Shown here piece by piece: positions 51,211 to 59,922 of a stretch of 64,000 nucleotides of DNA. This DNA is from Lysobacter sp. cf310 (GTDB lineage: Bacteria; Pseudomonadota; Gammaproteobacteria; Xanthomonadales; Xanthomonadaceae): contig NZ_FOSS01000001.1 in assembly GCF_900114355.1 (NCBI RefSeq), positions 769,386 to 833,385 of the forward strand. Direction: 5' to 3'. The translations under genes and the position numbers were made by a program. The notes beneath the pieces were generated by a model. The model had not been told where the DNA came from, made no database searches, and saw only the letters and a list, made by a program, of their open reading frames with translations. How positions within the stretch are numbered: position 1 is the first letter of the stretch; each line of letters starts with the position of its first letter.

Positions 51211-52227
51211 TTATTCATCGCGCAGCAGCGGATGCACGGCGCGCCGGGGCACCGCGGAGATGTCGTAAGCCAGGAAACCCAGCAGCAACTGGATCCCGAC
51301 GATGATCTGCAAGGCCGCCAGCATCACGCTGCCGGCGCTGGTCGGCACCCCGCTGCGGAACGACTCGATCCAGAACCCCAGCCCCATCGCGACACCGACC
51401 GCCATGAACAGCAGGCCGAACGCCAGCTCGATCGAGGCCAGCGACAGGTCGCGCAGGAAGTAGTTGTAGAACACGCGCTTGAAGGTGTTGCGCACGTGCT
51501 TGAACAGGAAGTCGAACAGGATCTTGGAGATGCGCAGATTGCTGGTCTCGGCGCCGTAGCGCGCGTCCATCGGCACGTCCACCACCACCGCGCGGATGAT
51601 GTTGAGCCGGAACAGCATGTCGGTCTCGAAGAAATAGCGCCGGCTGATCTTCTTCAGCGGCAGCTTGGCCACCACCTTGGCGTGGATCGCGGTGTAGCCG
51701 TTGGTCGGATCGAACACGTCCCAGTAGCCGGACGAGATCTTGGTCATGAACGACAGCATGGCGTTGCCGAAGATGCGCAGCTTGGGCATGCGGCCGATCT
51801 GGGCCAGGTCGTAGAAGCGGTTGCCCTTGGTATAGTCGGCGTCGCCGCGCAGGATCGGCCCGACCAGTTGCGGCAGCGCCGCACCGGCCATCTGACCGTC
51901 GCCGTCCATCTTCACCACCACATCGGCGCCGTCGGCCACCGCGCTGCGGTAGCCGGCCATCACCGCGCCGCCCACGCCCAGGTTGACCTCGTTGAACAGC
52001 ACGCGCACGCGCGGATCGCGGCACTCGCTCTCGACGTAGCGGCCGGATTGCTCCGGGCAGGCGTCGTCGACCACGTAGATGCGCCACACCGCCGCCGGCA
52101 CGTCCTCGATCACGCCCAGGATATGTTCGCGCACGCGATGGCAGGGCACGACCACGGCGATACGCGGCGCGTCGGTCGCGGGCTCCAGCCCGGGCAAGGC
52201 GGCGATCGGTTCGGCGAGCTGGCTCAT
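51211..52227 (-). CDS. GT2 glycosyltransferase with C-terminal membrane segments (polyprenyl-phosphate sugar synthase-like)
   Basis: The 338-residue product has a GT-A domain with IAVVVPCHRVREHILGVIEDVP, WRIYVVDDACPE and the metal-binding DxD in VVKMDGDGQMAG. LRIFGNAMLSFMTKISSGYW and DVFDPTNGYTAIH are typical of dolichol-phosphate-mannose-synthase/GtrB-like enzymes. Two transmembrane helices end the protein (about residues 260-285 and 298-322). Such enzymes load a sugar onto undecaprenyl phosphate at the inner leaflet. It shares one base with the upstream GT2 gene (TGATG). Next to an EmrE-like 4-TM protein and facing the pilin/GT-C genes, it is the best candidate donor synthase for pilin glycosylation. 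The sugar is unknown. Confidence 0.88.
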   Translation of the reverse strand: MSQLAEPIAALPGLEPATDAPRIAVVVPCHRVREHILGVIEDVPAAVWRIYVVDDACPEQSGRYVESECRDPRVRVLFNEVNLGVGGAVMAGYRSAVADGADVVVKMDGDGQMAGAALPQLVGPILRGDADYTKGNRFYDLAQIGRMPKLRIFGNAMLSFMTKISSGYWDVFDPTNGYTAIHAKVVAKLPLKKISRRYFFETDMLFRLNIIRAVVVDVPMDARYGAETSNLRISKILFDFLFKHVRNTFKRVFYNYFLRDLSLASIELAFGLLFMAVGVAMGLGFWIESFRSGVPTSAGSVMLAALQIIVGIQLLLGFLAYDISAVPRRAVHPLLRDE

Positions 52228-53021
52228 CAGGCGGCGCTTTCGTAGGACAGGCGATAGGCGCGCGCGAGCAGGCGTGCGATCGGGCGCGGCCACAGGGAAT
52301 CGAACATCATCTGGTCCTCCGCCGCACGCACCCCATCGCGCACGCCCGCGCTGGTTTCGCTGCCGGGGTGGATGCGATGCAGCATCAATTGCTCGCGAAT
52401 GTACACGAACGCGCCCGGCTCCCGCGCGCGCCGCACCCAGGCGTCCCAATCCAGGTTGACGCGCAGGTCCTCGCGAAAGCGCGGCACGCTCGCGCCGCGC
52501 GCCAGGGTCACCGAAGGACACGGAATCGGGCAGCCGAAGCGCAGCGCGCGCAACTTGGCGCCCGGTCGCGCGATCGCGCCGCGCCCCAGGAACGCCAACT
52601 CCAGCAGCGCACGCTTGATCCGCAGCATCGCGGTGGCGTCGCGCACGGCCTCGCTGTCGCCCAGCAACTCGGCGTAACCGGTGAACAGCAGCGCCGCATC
52701 CGGATGCGCCGCGGCGGCATCGAGGGTGCGGCGGGTGAACTCGGGCAGATAGAGGTCGTCCTGGTGCGCGACCGTGACCCAGGGCGTGTCGGCCTGGGCC
52801 AGGGCCTGGTTCCAGTCGCGGCCGATGCCGGCGTTCGGCGCGTGCACCGTCAGGCTGGCGCCGTACTCGCGCGCCAGCTCGGCCAGCCCCTCGTACGGCG
52901 TCGAGGTCGCCAGGTGCAGGCGCGAGGGCAGACTCTGCGCGCGCAACGAATCCAGGCACGCGCGCAGGTGCGGCGAGCGCCCATAGGCGGGAACCACGAA
53001 GGAATGCAGCGACTCGGACAC
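52227..53021 (-). CDS. GT2 family glycosyltransferase, soluble
   Basis: The product (264 residues from GTG 53021) is a GT-A fold transferase: SFVVPAYGRSPHLRACLDSL at the start, NAGIGRDWNQALAQADTPWVTVAHQDDLYLPEF (residues about 65-97, with QDD as the DxD equivalent) and a C-terminal LNLDWDAWVRR-like segment (VNLDWDAWVRRAREPGAF). It has no membrane segment. The start is uncertain: GTG 53021 lies 11 bases after the stop of the 4-TM gene and gives MSESLHSFVVPAYG, but no strong ribosome-binding site is visible. Probably extends a lipid-linked sugar or decorates it; substrate unknown. Confidence 0.82.
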   Translation of the reverse strand: MSESLHSFVVPAYGRSPHLRACLDSLRAQSLPSRLHLATSTPYEGLAELAREYGASLTVHAPNAGIGRDWNQALAQADTPWVTVAHQDDLYLPEFTRRTLDAAAAHPDAALLFTGYAELLGDSEAVRDATAMLRIKRALLELAFLGRGAIARPGAKLRALRFGCPIPCPSVTLARGASVPRFREDLRVNLDWDAWVRRAREPGAFVYIREQLMLHRIHPGSETSAGVRDGVRAAEDQMMFDSLWPRPIARLLARAYRLSYESAA

Positions 53022-53032
53022 GCGCGCGACGC

Positions 53033-53413
53033 TCAGGAACCCTGCCCCACCGATGCCAGCAGCAAAACCCCGGACGACACCAGCGCGACGCCGACCCATT
53101 GCGCCGGCGTGAGCCGCTCGCCATAGACCAGCCAGCTCGCGGTCGCCATCAGTATGTACATGGTCGCGCCGGAGATCGCGAACGCCATGCCGAGCTTGAC
53201 CCGGCTCACGACGATCACCCAGATGGTGAAGCCCAGCCCCTGGATCGCGATCGCGGCCAGCACGCCCGGCGACAGCATGGCCGACATCAGCCAGTCGAAA
53301 CCCTTCAGGTCGGGGCTGCGCACGGCCAGTTGCAGCAAGGCGCGCTTGATCAGCAACTGGCTGCCGATGGTCGAGCAGCTCACGAACAGGATCATGAAAA
53401 TTTCGCGGATCAC
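53033..53413 (-). CDS. Small EmrE/EamA-like 4-TM membrane protein (candidate lipid-linked sugar flippase)
   Basis: The 126-residue product has four predicted membrane helices (about residues 2-22, 45-63, 72-92, 102-122) and the EamA/SMR pattern GMAFAISGATMYILMATASWLVYGERLTPAQWVG (residues about 76-109, quoted here by its ends). It lacks the membrane-buried Glu of drug-exporting EmrE in helix 1. ArnE/ArnF and similar proteins with this fold flip undecaprenyl-phosphate sugars. Being first in an operon with a GtrB-like GT2 enzyme, a flippase role is likely but not proven. Confidence 0.82.
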   Translation of the reverse strand: MIREIFMILFVSCSTIGSQLLIKRALLQLAVRSPDLKGFDWLMSAMLSPGVLAAIAIQGLGFTIWVIVVSRVKLGMAFAISGATMYILMATASWLVYGERLTPAQWVGVALVSSGVLLLASVGQGS

Positions 53414-53870
53414 TCAGCCCCCAAGGCGTACAGGCAACGATTCAGCACCTGCGCGTGCAGGTTCCACGGCAAAGGCGGCGGCGGACGCCGGGGCTATGCA
53501 GCCTATCTAGTATGCAAGCTCGCCTTAGGCCTGCCACACGCCGACCGTCGAGCTGCGACCTGGGTCACCGCACGGGCAGACCGTCGCCGCTCACCGACAG
53601 CGGCCCCATACGGAATCCGGGCCAGGCGCAGCCATGGATGTGACGCTCATGGTCACCACCGTCTCCCTGACTGACAAAAAAGGGCAGTCCGCCCACCCCA
53701 TTCTGCGACTCCAACTGTGACGATATTTTCTTTTTAGAGATTTTTATGTCCCAAATAGGCTGGCACGAGTTGTGCGTGATACCTAGGGCACGCGCTACTC
53801 GTGCGGCCGGCGACGGATCGCCAGGCCGGGCGAGTCGGCACGTGACTCACACCACCCCTAGGAAAAAGTC
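53414..53870. other. 457-bp intergenic region ahead of pilin 1
   Basis: It carries the sigma-54 promoter at 53761-53775 and, just before it, an AT-rich tract (53717-53756) unlike the rest of the window, as would suit IHF or PilR binding. The remaining part (53414-53700) is GC-rich and contains no convincing gene. Confidence 0.55.
53761..53775 (+). promoter_or_regulatory. Sigma-54 promoter of pilin 1
   Basis: TGGCACGAGTTGTGC has the -24 GG and -12 GC with exactly ten bases between, and a full TGGCACG -24 element. The -12 element deviates at one base (GTGC for TTGC). Transcription would start near 53787, giving a leader of about 85 bases before the pilin start. Confidence 0.78.
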
Positions 53871-54299
53871 ATGAAAAACAACCAGCAAGGCTTCACCCTG
53901 ATCGAACTGATGATCGTGATCGCGATCCTCGGCATCCTGATCGCCATCGCTCTGCCGGCCTACCAGGACTACTCGATCCGCACCAAGAACGCCGAGTGTC
54001 TGAACGTCTCTGCGGCTGCCAAGCTGGCCGTGTCCGAAACCGCCCAGGACCGCGGCTCGCTGTCCCTGGTCAGCTCCACCAACACCGGTTACACCTTCGA
54101 GGCGAGCGACTACTGCGCCTCGGTCGTCGTCGCCAACGGCGGCACGATCACCGCGACCACCAAGAGCACAGGCGCTAACGTGCAGGCCATCTTCTCGCTG
54201 ATCCCGACTGGCGCACAGGGCCGCATCGACTGGGAATGCAAGAACACCGCCGCCAACGTTCCGCCGTCGCAGCTGCCGGCCGAGTGCCGTCCGAAGTAA
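53871..54299 (+). CDS. pilA: Type IVa major-type pilin 1 (PilA)
   Basis: This is the structural subunit of the type IV pilus. The 142-residue prepilin has a short leader (MKNNQQG) cut by PilD before F8, Glu at position 5 of the mature protein (FTLIE), and the hydrophobic assembly helix to about residue 30. Four Cys (43, 82, 123, 139) can form the disulfides that staple the globular head; C139 is in the terminal [12 protein letters not shown]. The Thr/Ser-rich loop [10 protein letters not shown] (95-104) is a possible glycosylation site (inference). It has its own sigma-54 promoter and terminator and is followed by a close paralogue. Confidence 0.95.
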   Translation: MKNNQQGFTLIELMIVIAILGILIAIALPAYQDYSIRTKNAECLNVSAAAKLAVSETAQDRGSLSLVSSTNTGYTFEASDYCASVVVANGGTITATTKSTGANVQAIFSLIPTGAQGRIDWECKNTAANVPPSQLPAECRPK

Positions 54300-54322
54300 C
54301 CCTCGCGCTACCCGATGATCCC

Positions 54323-54348
54323 AAGCCCCGGTTCGCCGGGGCTTTTTT
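54323..54348 (+). terminator. Rho-independent terminator of pilin 1
   Basis: A perfect 9-bp stem (AAGCCCCGG, loop TTCG) is followed by a T6 run, 23 bases after the stop codon. It insulates pilin 1 from pilin 2. Confidence 0.93.
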
Positions 54349-54538
54349 GTTTTTGAAAAAAACAAGTCCTTATCAGGACAAATAATTCATTAATTCCATA
54401 TTGAATCCTGGTTGAGCAACCATTCTTCAATGTGCCCTCCTCATGCCTGCCGTCGTTCACCAATTAACTGCGACTACGCTCTCATTCGTCGTGCCGGCAC
54501 CTACAAGGCAGTCTTTTCGAGACTTCAGTTGGCCTTGT

Positions 54539-54553
54539 TGGCATGGGTTGTGC
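54539..54553 (+). promoter_or_regulatory. Sigma-54 promoter of pilin 2
   Basis: TGGCATGGGTTGTGC keeps the GG-N10-GC spacing, with one change in the -24 element (TGGCATG) and the same GTGC -12 element as pilin 1. The start would be near 54565, with a leader of about 89 bases. Confidence 0.72.
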
Positions 54554-54653
54554 GTATGCTTTCCGTGCACGTGCAGTTACGCACGGCAAGCCGACGGACC
54601 GCCAAGCCGGGCCAGCAGGCACGTGAAGTTCACCACTCCTAGGGGAAACACCA

Positions 54654-55079
54654 ATGAAGAACAACCAGCAAGGCTTCACCCTGATCGAACTGATGATCGT
54701 GATCGCGATCCTCGGCATCCTGATCGCCATCGCTCTGCCGGCCTACCAGGACTACTCGATCCGTACCAAGAACGCCGAGTGCCTGAACGTCGCCGCGGCC
54801 GCCAAGCTGGCCGTGTCCGAAACCGCCCAGGACCGCGGCTCGCTGTCCCTGGTCAGCACCACCAACACCGGTTACACCTTCTCGCAGAGCGATTACTGCG
54901 CCACGGTCGTCGTCGCCAACGGCGGCACGATCACCGCGACCACCCGCAGCACGGGTGCGGACGTCCAGGCCGTCTTCTCGCTGGTCCCGACCGCCGCTTC
55001 GGGTCGTATCGACTGGCGCTGCAGCAACACCGCTGCCAACGTTCCGCCGTCGCAGCTGCCGGCCGAGTGCCGTCCGTAA
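54654..55079 (+). CDS. pilA: Type IVa major-type pilin 2 (PilA paralogue)
   Basis: The 141-residue prepilin is nearly identical to pilin 1 over the first 68 residues, including the leader MKNNQQG, the FTLIE helix and QDRGSLSLV. It then diverges in the head: EASDYCASV becomes [22 protein letters not shown] becomes [13 protein letters not shown], and WECKN becomes WRCSN. The four Cys are conserved. It has its own promoter and terminator. The near-identical DNA of the 5' ends of pilins 1 and 2 should allow recombination between them. Which of the two is the major subunit cannot be told. Confidence 0.95.
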   Translation: MKNNQQGFTLIELMIVIAILGILIAIALPAYQDYSIRTKNAECLNVAAAAKLAVSETAQDRGSLSLVSTTNTGYTFSQSDYCATVVVANGGTITATTRSTGADVQAVFSLVPTAASGRIDWRCSNTAANVPPSQLPAECRP

Positions 55080-55107
55080 GCACGACCTAAGCAACACGTA
55101 AGACCCG

Positions 55108-55135
55108 AGCCCCGGCCACAAGCCGGGGCTTTTTT
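55108..55135 (+). terminator. Rho-independent terminator of pilin 2
   Basis: A perfect 9-bp stem (AGCCCCGGC 55108-55116/55122-55130, loop CACAA) is followed by a T-run, 28 bases after the stop. Confidence 0.93.
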
Positions 55136-55212
55136 GTGCCATCGTCGCAAGCGCCTATCGCACAGGCAGGCTTGGCCGCTCATACTCTTTCGTTTGGCAT
55201 CCAGGTCCCGAC

Positions 55213-57123
55213 ATGCAGGCACGACTGCTGTTAGCCGCATCCATGCTGATCGCGCTGGTCGTCTATTGGCCCGGATTGAATGGACCGTTCGTACACGACG
55301 ACATTTCCTCCTTCGCCGCCCTGCAAAGTTGGCTGCACGGAAAAGCCAATTGGCAGGAAGTGCTGCCCGGAAATGCGTCGTGGCTGTACGCGCGACCAGT
55401 GTCCATGGCCAGCTTCATGCTCACCGCGGCGCTGGGCGGCGGCACGCCTTTCTCCTACAAATTCGGCAACCTCGCCGCTCATCTGCTGTGCGGCTTGCTC
55501 GCCTGGCAGGTCCTGCGGCGTCTACTGGCTCGCGATCCTCGCCTGACCGCGCGCGCGGACCTGATCGCCGCCATCCTGACCACCCTATGGCTGCTGCATC
55601 CGCTGCATGCCAGCACCGTGCTGTACGCGGTTCAGCGTATGGCGCAGCTCGCCGCGTTGTTTGCGCTGGCTTCGCTGTGGTGCTATCTCGCCGCCCGTCA
55701 ACGCCTCGACGAAGGACGCACCCGGGCCGCCCTGCCCTTGTTGTTTCTGCTCGCGCCGCTGCTGTTCGCGGCCGCAGTGCTGAGTAAACAGAATGGCGTC
55801 GTGGCCCCGGCGCTATGCCTCGCGCTGGAACTGGCTTATTTCCGCGGCCCGCGCCCCAAGCCCTTGCTCGCGTTCTTCGGTGTGTTCCTGGCCCTGCCCG
55901 CAGCCGGCGTCGCCACCTTGCTGGCTTTTACTCCGCAGCGCCTGCTAGGCGGCTACGGCGAATGGGACTTCAGCCTCGGAGAGCGGCTGCTGACCCAGGC
56001 CCGCGCGCTGGTCGATTACCTGGGCACGCTGCTGCTGCCCTATGCGCCACGCATGGGTTTGTACACCGACGATTTCGCCACCTCCACCGGCCTGCTTTCG
56101 CCGCCCAGCACCCTGCTGTGCCTGCTGCTGCTGGCCGGCATAACGCTGGCTACGATCCTATTGCGACGGCGCGCACCCAGCCTGTTCGCCGGCTGGATGT
56201 TCTTCCTGATCGCCCACGCCGTCGAATCCAGCTTTCTGCCGCTGGAGATGTACTACGAGCACCGCAACTACCTGCCGTCCATCGGCCTGCTGCTGGCCGT
56301 GGCCGGCCTGGCCGCGCTCGTCCCCGCAGCCGCGAAGGAAGGGGAGCGGCAGAACCGATTGGTCCTGGCGGCGACTCTGGGCCTGGCCGCGGTGCTGGCG
56401 TTCGCCACGCTCGGCCGCGCCCTGGTCTGGCGCCATTTCGATACCATCGTCGAGCAGGCGTTGCGCTTCCATCCCAATTCGATGCGCGCGCATCTCGACC
56501 TGTCGACCCTGGCCCTGTTCGGTCGCCGCTACGATGAAAGCGAACGCATACTCAATGACTTGGCCGCCAGCACCACACCCCGCGACCGACTGCTGGCCAA
56601 TATCAACCTGATCACCACGCAATGCCTGCGCAATGACAGCGCCGACCCCGACCTGCTGAAGCGCATCGAGAAAGACGCGCAGCCGGAGCTGACCATCTTC
56701 GAATCGCAGTCGTTACTGCAAATGACCAACATCGCCGGCAAGGGCTGCGGCGAGATCTCTCTGCTGGACATGGCCGGGACCACCGAGACACTGCTCGCCG
56801 CCGCCCATGCGCAACCCGACTCGGTCCGATCGAAATGGGTGACTCGCGCGATCGCCGCCCAACTCTATGCGCGCGCCGACCGCTGGTCGCAGGCGCAAGC
56901 GCAGGCCGAATTGGCATGGCAGCCGGGCGCCGATCTGGCCATCGGCGAGATGCTGACGCGAATCTATATCCATAACGGGCGCCTGAGCGACGCCGAGCGC
57001 ACCTATGCTCAGTTGAAGCAGCGTACGAAGCCCTACGACACCCCGGGGCAACACAACCTGCGCGAGCTGCGGAAATCCCTGGCCCAGGGCGGTCCACGGC
57101 CACCCGCTCCCCAGGCTCCCTGA
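55213..57123 (+). CDS. Polytopic GT-C glycosyltransferase-like protein A (candidate pilin glycosyltransferase)
   Basis: The 636-residue product is a multi-TM inner-membrane protein (about ten helices up to residue 420) with a soluble helical C-terminal part (about 430-620) that looks like degenerate TPR repeats. The first periplasmic loop carries a double Asp (GLNGPFVHDD, D29-D30) as in GT-C enzymes such as TMTC-type mannosyltransferases. ARPVSMASF, STVLYAVQRMAQL, SKQN and MYYEHRNYLPSIGL also match that group. GT-C enzymes take sugars from polyprenyl-phosphate donors in the periplasm. Position directly between pilin genes suggests that it modifies pilin, as TfpW does in Pseudomonas (analogy, not homology shown). 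It has paralogues at 57973 and 60084. Confidence 0.83.
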   Translation: MQARLLLAASMLIALVVYWPGLNGPFVHDDISSFAALQSWLHGKANWQEVLPGNASWLYARPVSMASFMLTAALGGGTPFSYKFGNLAAHLLCGLLAWQVLRRLLARDPRLTARADLIAAILTTLWLLHPLHASTVLYAVQRMAQLAALFALASLWCYLAARQRLDEGRTRAALPLLFLLAPLLFAAAVLSKQNGVVAPALCLALELAYFRGPRPKPLLAFFGVFLALPAAGVATLLAFTPQRLLGGYGEWDFSLGERLLTQARALVDYLGTLLLPYAPRMGLYTDDFATSTGLLSPPSTLLCLLLLAGITLATILLRRRAPSLFAGWMFFLIAHAVESSFLPLEMYYEHRNYLPSIGLLLAVAGLAALVPAAAKEGERQNRLVLAATLGLAAVLAFATLGRALVWRHFDTIVEQALRFHPNSMRAHLDLSTLALFGRRYDESERILNDLAASTTPRDRLLANINLITTQCLRNDSADPDLLKRIEKDAQPELTIFESQSLLQMTNIAGKGCGEISLLDMAGTTETLLAAAHAQPDSVRSKWVTRAIAAQLYARADRWSQAQAQAELAWQPGADLAIGEMLTRIYIHNGRLSDAERTYAQLKQRTKPYDTPGQHNLRELRKSLAQGGPRPPAPQAP

Positions 57124-57251
57124 GGCGCCTGCCTGGAAGGCATTGGGCGTAATGGCCGAACTGCGTCATATCACGACGCAGAAGGCTGATCGGCGAGCGC
57201 GCGATCGCCCTGCCGGGCCGGCGTTCATGACGGCCGTCACACCCCCAGGCT

Positions 57252-57267
57252 TGGCACGTTCTTTGCA
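57252..57267 (+). promoter_or_regulatory. Sigma-54 promoter of pilin 3
   Basis: TGGCACGTTCTTTGCA is a perfect match to the sigma-54 consensus TGGCACG-N4-TTGCA with GG-N10-GC spacing. Transcription would start near 57278, giving a leader of about 76 bases. It is the best of the three pilin promoters. Confidence 0.9.
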
Positions 57268-57353
57268 GCGTTCTCCTACTAGGGGGGATCTGCGCCCGAC
57301 CAGGAGCATTGTGCTCAGGCCGGCCGATCCGAACGCTACTATCGGAGAGGGCC

Positions 57354-57785
57354 ATGAATAAGCGTCATACCGGGGGTTTCACCCTGATCGAACTGATGAT
57401 CGTGATCGCGATCCTCGGCATCTTGATCGCCATCGCACTGCCCGCCTATCAGGACTACTCGATCCGCACCAAGAATGCCGAGTGCTTGCAGGTTGCCGCC
57501 AGCGCCAAGTTGGCCGTGGGCGAAACCGCTCATTCCGCCATCGGACTGACCAACGTGACCTCCAGCAACGTGGGTTACACCTTCGCCGGTAGCGACTACT
57601 GCGCCTCGGTGACGATCGCCAACGGCGGCACGGTCACCGCGACGACCCGCAGCACCGGCGCCGACGTTCCGGCCGTGTTCTCGCTGGTTCCGAATGCCGC
57701 ACAAGGCCGCATCGACTGGACCTGCAGCAACACTGCAGCGAATGTTCCGCCGTCGCAGCTGCCTGCCGAGTGCCGCAACCCCTGA
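57354..57785 (+). CDS. pilA: Type IVa pilin 3 (PilA paralogue)
   Basis: The 143-residue prepilin starts at ATG 57354 ([27 protein letters not shown] upstream); an in-frame start at 57309 would lie inside the leader transcript. The N-terminal helix is identical in protein sequence to pilins 1 and 2, but the leader peptide and the region after residue 44 are diverged ([20 protein letters not shown]). The head retains [25 protein letters not shown] and the terminal [12 protein letters not shown], with four conserved Cys. It is separated from pilin 2 by GT-C gene A and followed by GT-C genes B and C. Confidence 0.95.
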   Translation: MNKRHTGGFTLIELMIVIAILGILIAIALPAYQDYSIRTKNAECLQVAASAKLAVGETAHSAIGLTNVTSSNVGYTFAGSDYCASVTIANGGTVTATTRSTGADVPAVFSLVPNAAQGRIDWTCSNTAANVPPSQLPAECRNP

Positions 57786-57809
57786 TTTCGGGGACGTGAC
57801 CGGATCGAC

Positions 57810-57840
57810 GAAAACGGCCACTTACCTTGTGGCCGTTTTC
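57810..57840 (+). terminator. Terminator of pilin 3
   Basis: A perfect 12-bp stem (GAAAACGGCCAC, 57810-57821/57829-57840, 7-base loop) lies 24 bases after the stop. The stem ends in TTTTC, then TTGTGG; T-run is short. Confidence 0.8.
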
Positions 57841-57972
57841 TTGTGGGCCTGTCTCGTGCTGGACACGATCCGCGCCGATGACGCAGGATTCCGGCACTCC
57901 GGGGCGCGTCACGCTCCGCCCCTCGCCGCCGTGCACCCGACCGGGAATCGGCCCCAGCGGTAGCGCCATCCC

Positions 57973-59922
57973 ATGCAATCCCCGACCTCTCCTCGCTCCT
58001 GGCGAGCAGCCTTACTCGCTGACGGCGCGCACCTGCGCCTGGCAAGCATCGGATTCGCACTGCTGGCGCTGGCCACTCTGGCGATCTACTGGCCGGGCCT
58101 GAACGGGCCTTTCCTGCTCGACGACGGGGTCACTTTCCCCCCGATCCAACGCTGGCTGGCAGGGCAGGCCAGCCTCGCCGAAGCCGTGCTCGGCCGGGGC
58201 TCGCAACTCACGGCGCGACCGGTCGCTATGGCGAGTTTCGCGCTTAGCGCAATGCTGGGCGGCGATACGCCGTTCTCGTTCAAGCTCGGCAATCTGATCC
58301 TGCATGTGCTGTGCGGCCTCCTGGTCTGGCAGTTGGTCCGTCGCCTGCTGGAACTCGACCCGCGACTGGCGGCACGCGCGCCGTTCCTGGCGACGATCGC
58401 GAGCGGCCTATGGCTCCTGCATCCCATCCAGGTCAGCACCGTCCTGTACTCGGTACAACGCATGGCCCAGCTCAGCACCGCACTGGTGCTCGCCGCGGTG
58501 CTGCTCTATCTGCTGGCGCGACGCGAACTCGCCGAAGGCCGGGTGCGATCGGCGCTGTTCAAATTGTTCGTGACCTTCCCGCTGCTGGTGGTGCTTGGCC
58601 TGCTGAGCAAGCAGAACGCAGCGGTGGCGCCTCTGATCTGCCTGGCCATCGAGTTGAGCTACTTCGGCTTCGCGGGAAAGGGACCGGTGCGCGCATTCTT
58701 CGCCGCCTTCGTGCTCCTGCCCGGGACGGCGGTGTTGGCCTCGCTGTTGCTCGCACCGGACTGGCTGCTGGGCGGCTATGCGGAATGGGACTTCAGCCCG
58801 ATGCAGCGCCTGCTCAGCGAAGCGCGCGCCCTGACCTCGTATCTGGGCTTGATCCTGTGGCCGCGCGGCCCCGGCATGGGCGTCTACACCGACGATTTCG
58901 CGCTCTCGACCGGGCTGTTTTCGCCGCCCGCCACCGCGCTGTCGGTCCTGGCGCTGCTGGCGGCCAGCGCGGGTGCCGCGTACTGGCGGAAAGCCGCCCC
59001 CAGCCTGTGCGCGGGATGGTTCGCATTTCTGGCCGCGCATGCGGTCGAGTCGAGCCTGCTGCCGGTTGAGCTTTACTACGAGCACCGCAACTACTTGCCG
59101 CTGACCGGATTGGTCCTGGCGGCGGTGGGCGCGACCGCATTGCTGCCCGCCGGAGCGACCACGCGCAAGACCTACCGGATGCAACTCGCGGGCGCGGCGC
59201 TGGTGATTATCGTCGCACTGGCGACGGTCACTGCCGGCCGGGTTTCGGTCTGGCGCAGCCTGGACAGCATTTCCGCCGAAGGTCTGCGCGAACATCCGCA
59301 TTCGTTGCGCGCCATCTACGATCGCGGCAACGTGCTTTTGGCGCGCGGGGACATACAGGGCAATCTCGCGCTGATGGTGTCCTTGGCTGCCAGCGAAGAC
59401 CCTCGGCATCGACTGCTGGGCCGCTTGCACGTGATACGCGCGCGCTGCGATGCGGGCCTTCCGGTCGTGCGCGCGGACTATGCCGGGATCGCCCCTCTGC
59501 TGCTGCCGAAACTGACCATCTTCGAGCTACAGGCGCTGCGCTCGCTGGCAGTCACGCAGCAACGTCGCGGCTGCGCCATCGCCGCGCACGAACTCGGAGA
59601 CCTGATCGCGCAAGCGGCCGAGACCGCCGGCGCCCAGCCGGAATCGGCGCGGCCGAAGTGGTTGGTCCGCCTACTCGCCGCGGAGACCTACGCGCGCGCC
59701 GGCGACCTTGCCGCCGCCGAAACGCAGGCGCGCATCGGCTGGAGCGCCAGCGGCGATCTGCCCACCGGCGTACTGCTGGCGAAGATTCTGGCTGCGCGCG
59801 GCGCGCGCGAGGATGCGGCGCGGATTTGGCTGGAACTGGACTCCCGCATCAAGCCCTACGACAGCCTAGGCCGGTCCGAACTCGCCCAGATTCGCGCCAT
59901 GTTGACCGCGCCGGCGCCGTAA
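57973..59922 (+). CDS. Polytopic GT-C glycosyltransferase-like protein B
   Basis: The 649-residue paralogue of protein A has a cytoplasmic N-terminus of about 22 residues, the double Asp at D50-D51 (GLNGPFLLDD), ARPVAMASF, STVLYSVQRMAQL, LLSKQNAAVAPL and LYYEHRNYLPLTGL, plus a TPR-like C-terminal region rich in Ala/Glu/Arg (about 440-640). It would act in the periplasmic leaflet with a lipid-linked donor. No strong ribosome-binding site is seen at ATG 57973. It lies 133 bp after the pilin 3 terminator. That three paralogues differ most in the C-terminal region suggests different acceptors or sugar positions (inference). Confidence 0.82.
   Translation: MQSPTSPRSWRAALLADGAHLRLASIGFALLALATLAIYWPGLNGPFLLDDGVTFPPIQRWLAGQASLAEAVLGRGSQLTARPVAMASFALSAMLGGDTPFSFKLGNLILHVLCGLLVWQLVRRLLELDPRLAARAPFLATIASGLWLLHPIQVSTVLYSVQRMAQLSTALVLAAVLLYLLARRELAEGRVRSALFKLFVTFPLLVVLGLLSKQNAAVAPLICLAIELSYFGFAGKGPVRAFFAAFVLLPGTAVLASLLLAPDWLLGGYAEWDFSPMQRLLSEARALTSYLGLILWPRGPGMGVYTDDFALSTGLFSPPATALSVLALLAASAGAAYWRKAAPSLCAGWFAFLAAHAVESSLLPVELYYEHRNYLPLTGLVLAAVGATALLPAGATTRKTYRMQLAGAALVIIVALATVTAGRVSVWRSLDSISAEGLREHPHSLRAIYDRGNVLLARGDIQGNLALMVSLAASEDPRHRLLGRLHVIRARCDAGLPVVRADYAGIAPLLLPKLTIFELQALRSLAVTQQRRGCAIAAHELGDLIAQAAETAGAQPESARPKWLVRLLAAETYARAGDLAAAETQARIGWSASGDLPTGVLLAKILAARGAREDAARIWLELDSRIKPYDSLGRSELAQIRAMLTAPAP

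Larger units (their letters stand above)
54300..54653. other. 354-bp spacer between pilins 1 and 2
   Basis: It contains the pilin 1 terminator (54323-54348), an AT-rich stretch (54350-54410) and the pilin 2 promoter (54539-54553). The last 55 bases before pilin 2 are clearly homologous to those before pilin 1 (shared GCCGGGC, GGCACGTGA, CCTAGG), showing that the duplication included the leader. Confidence 0.7.
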
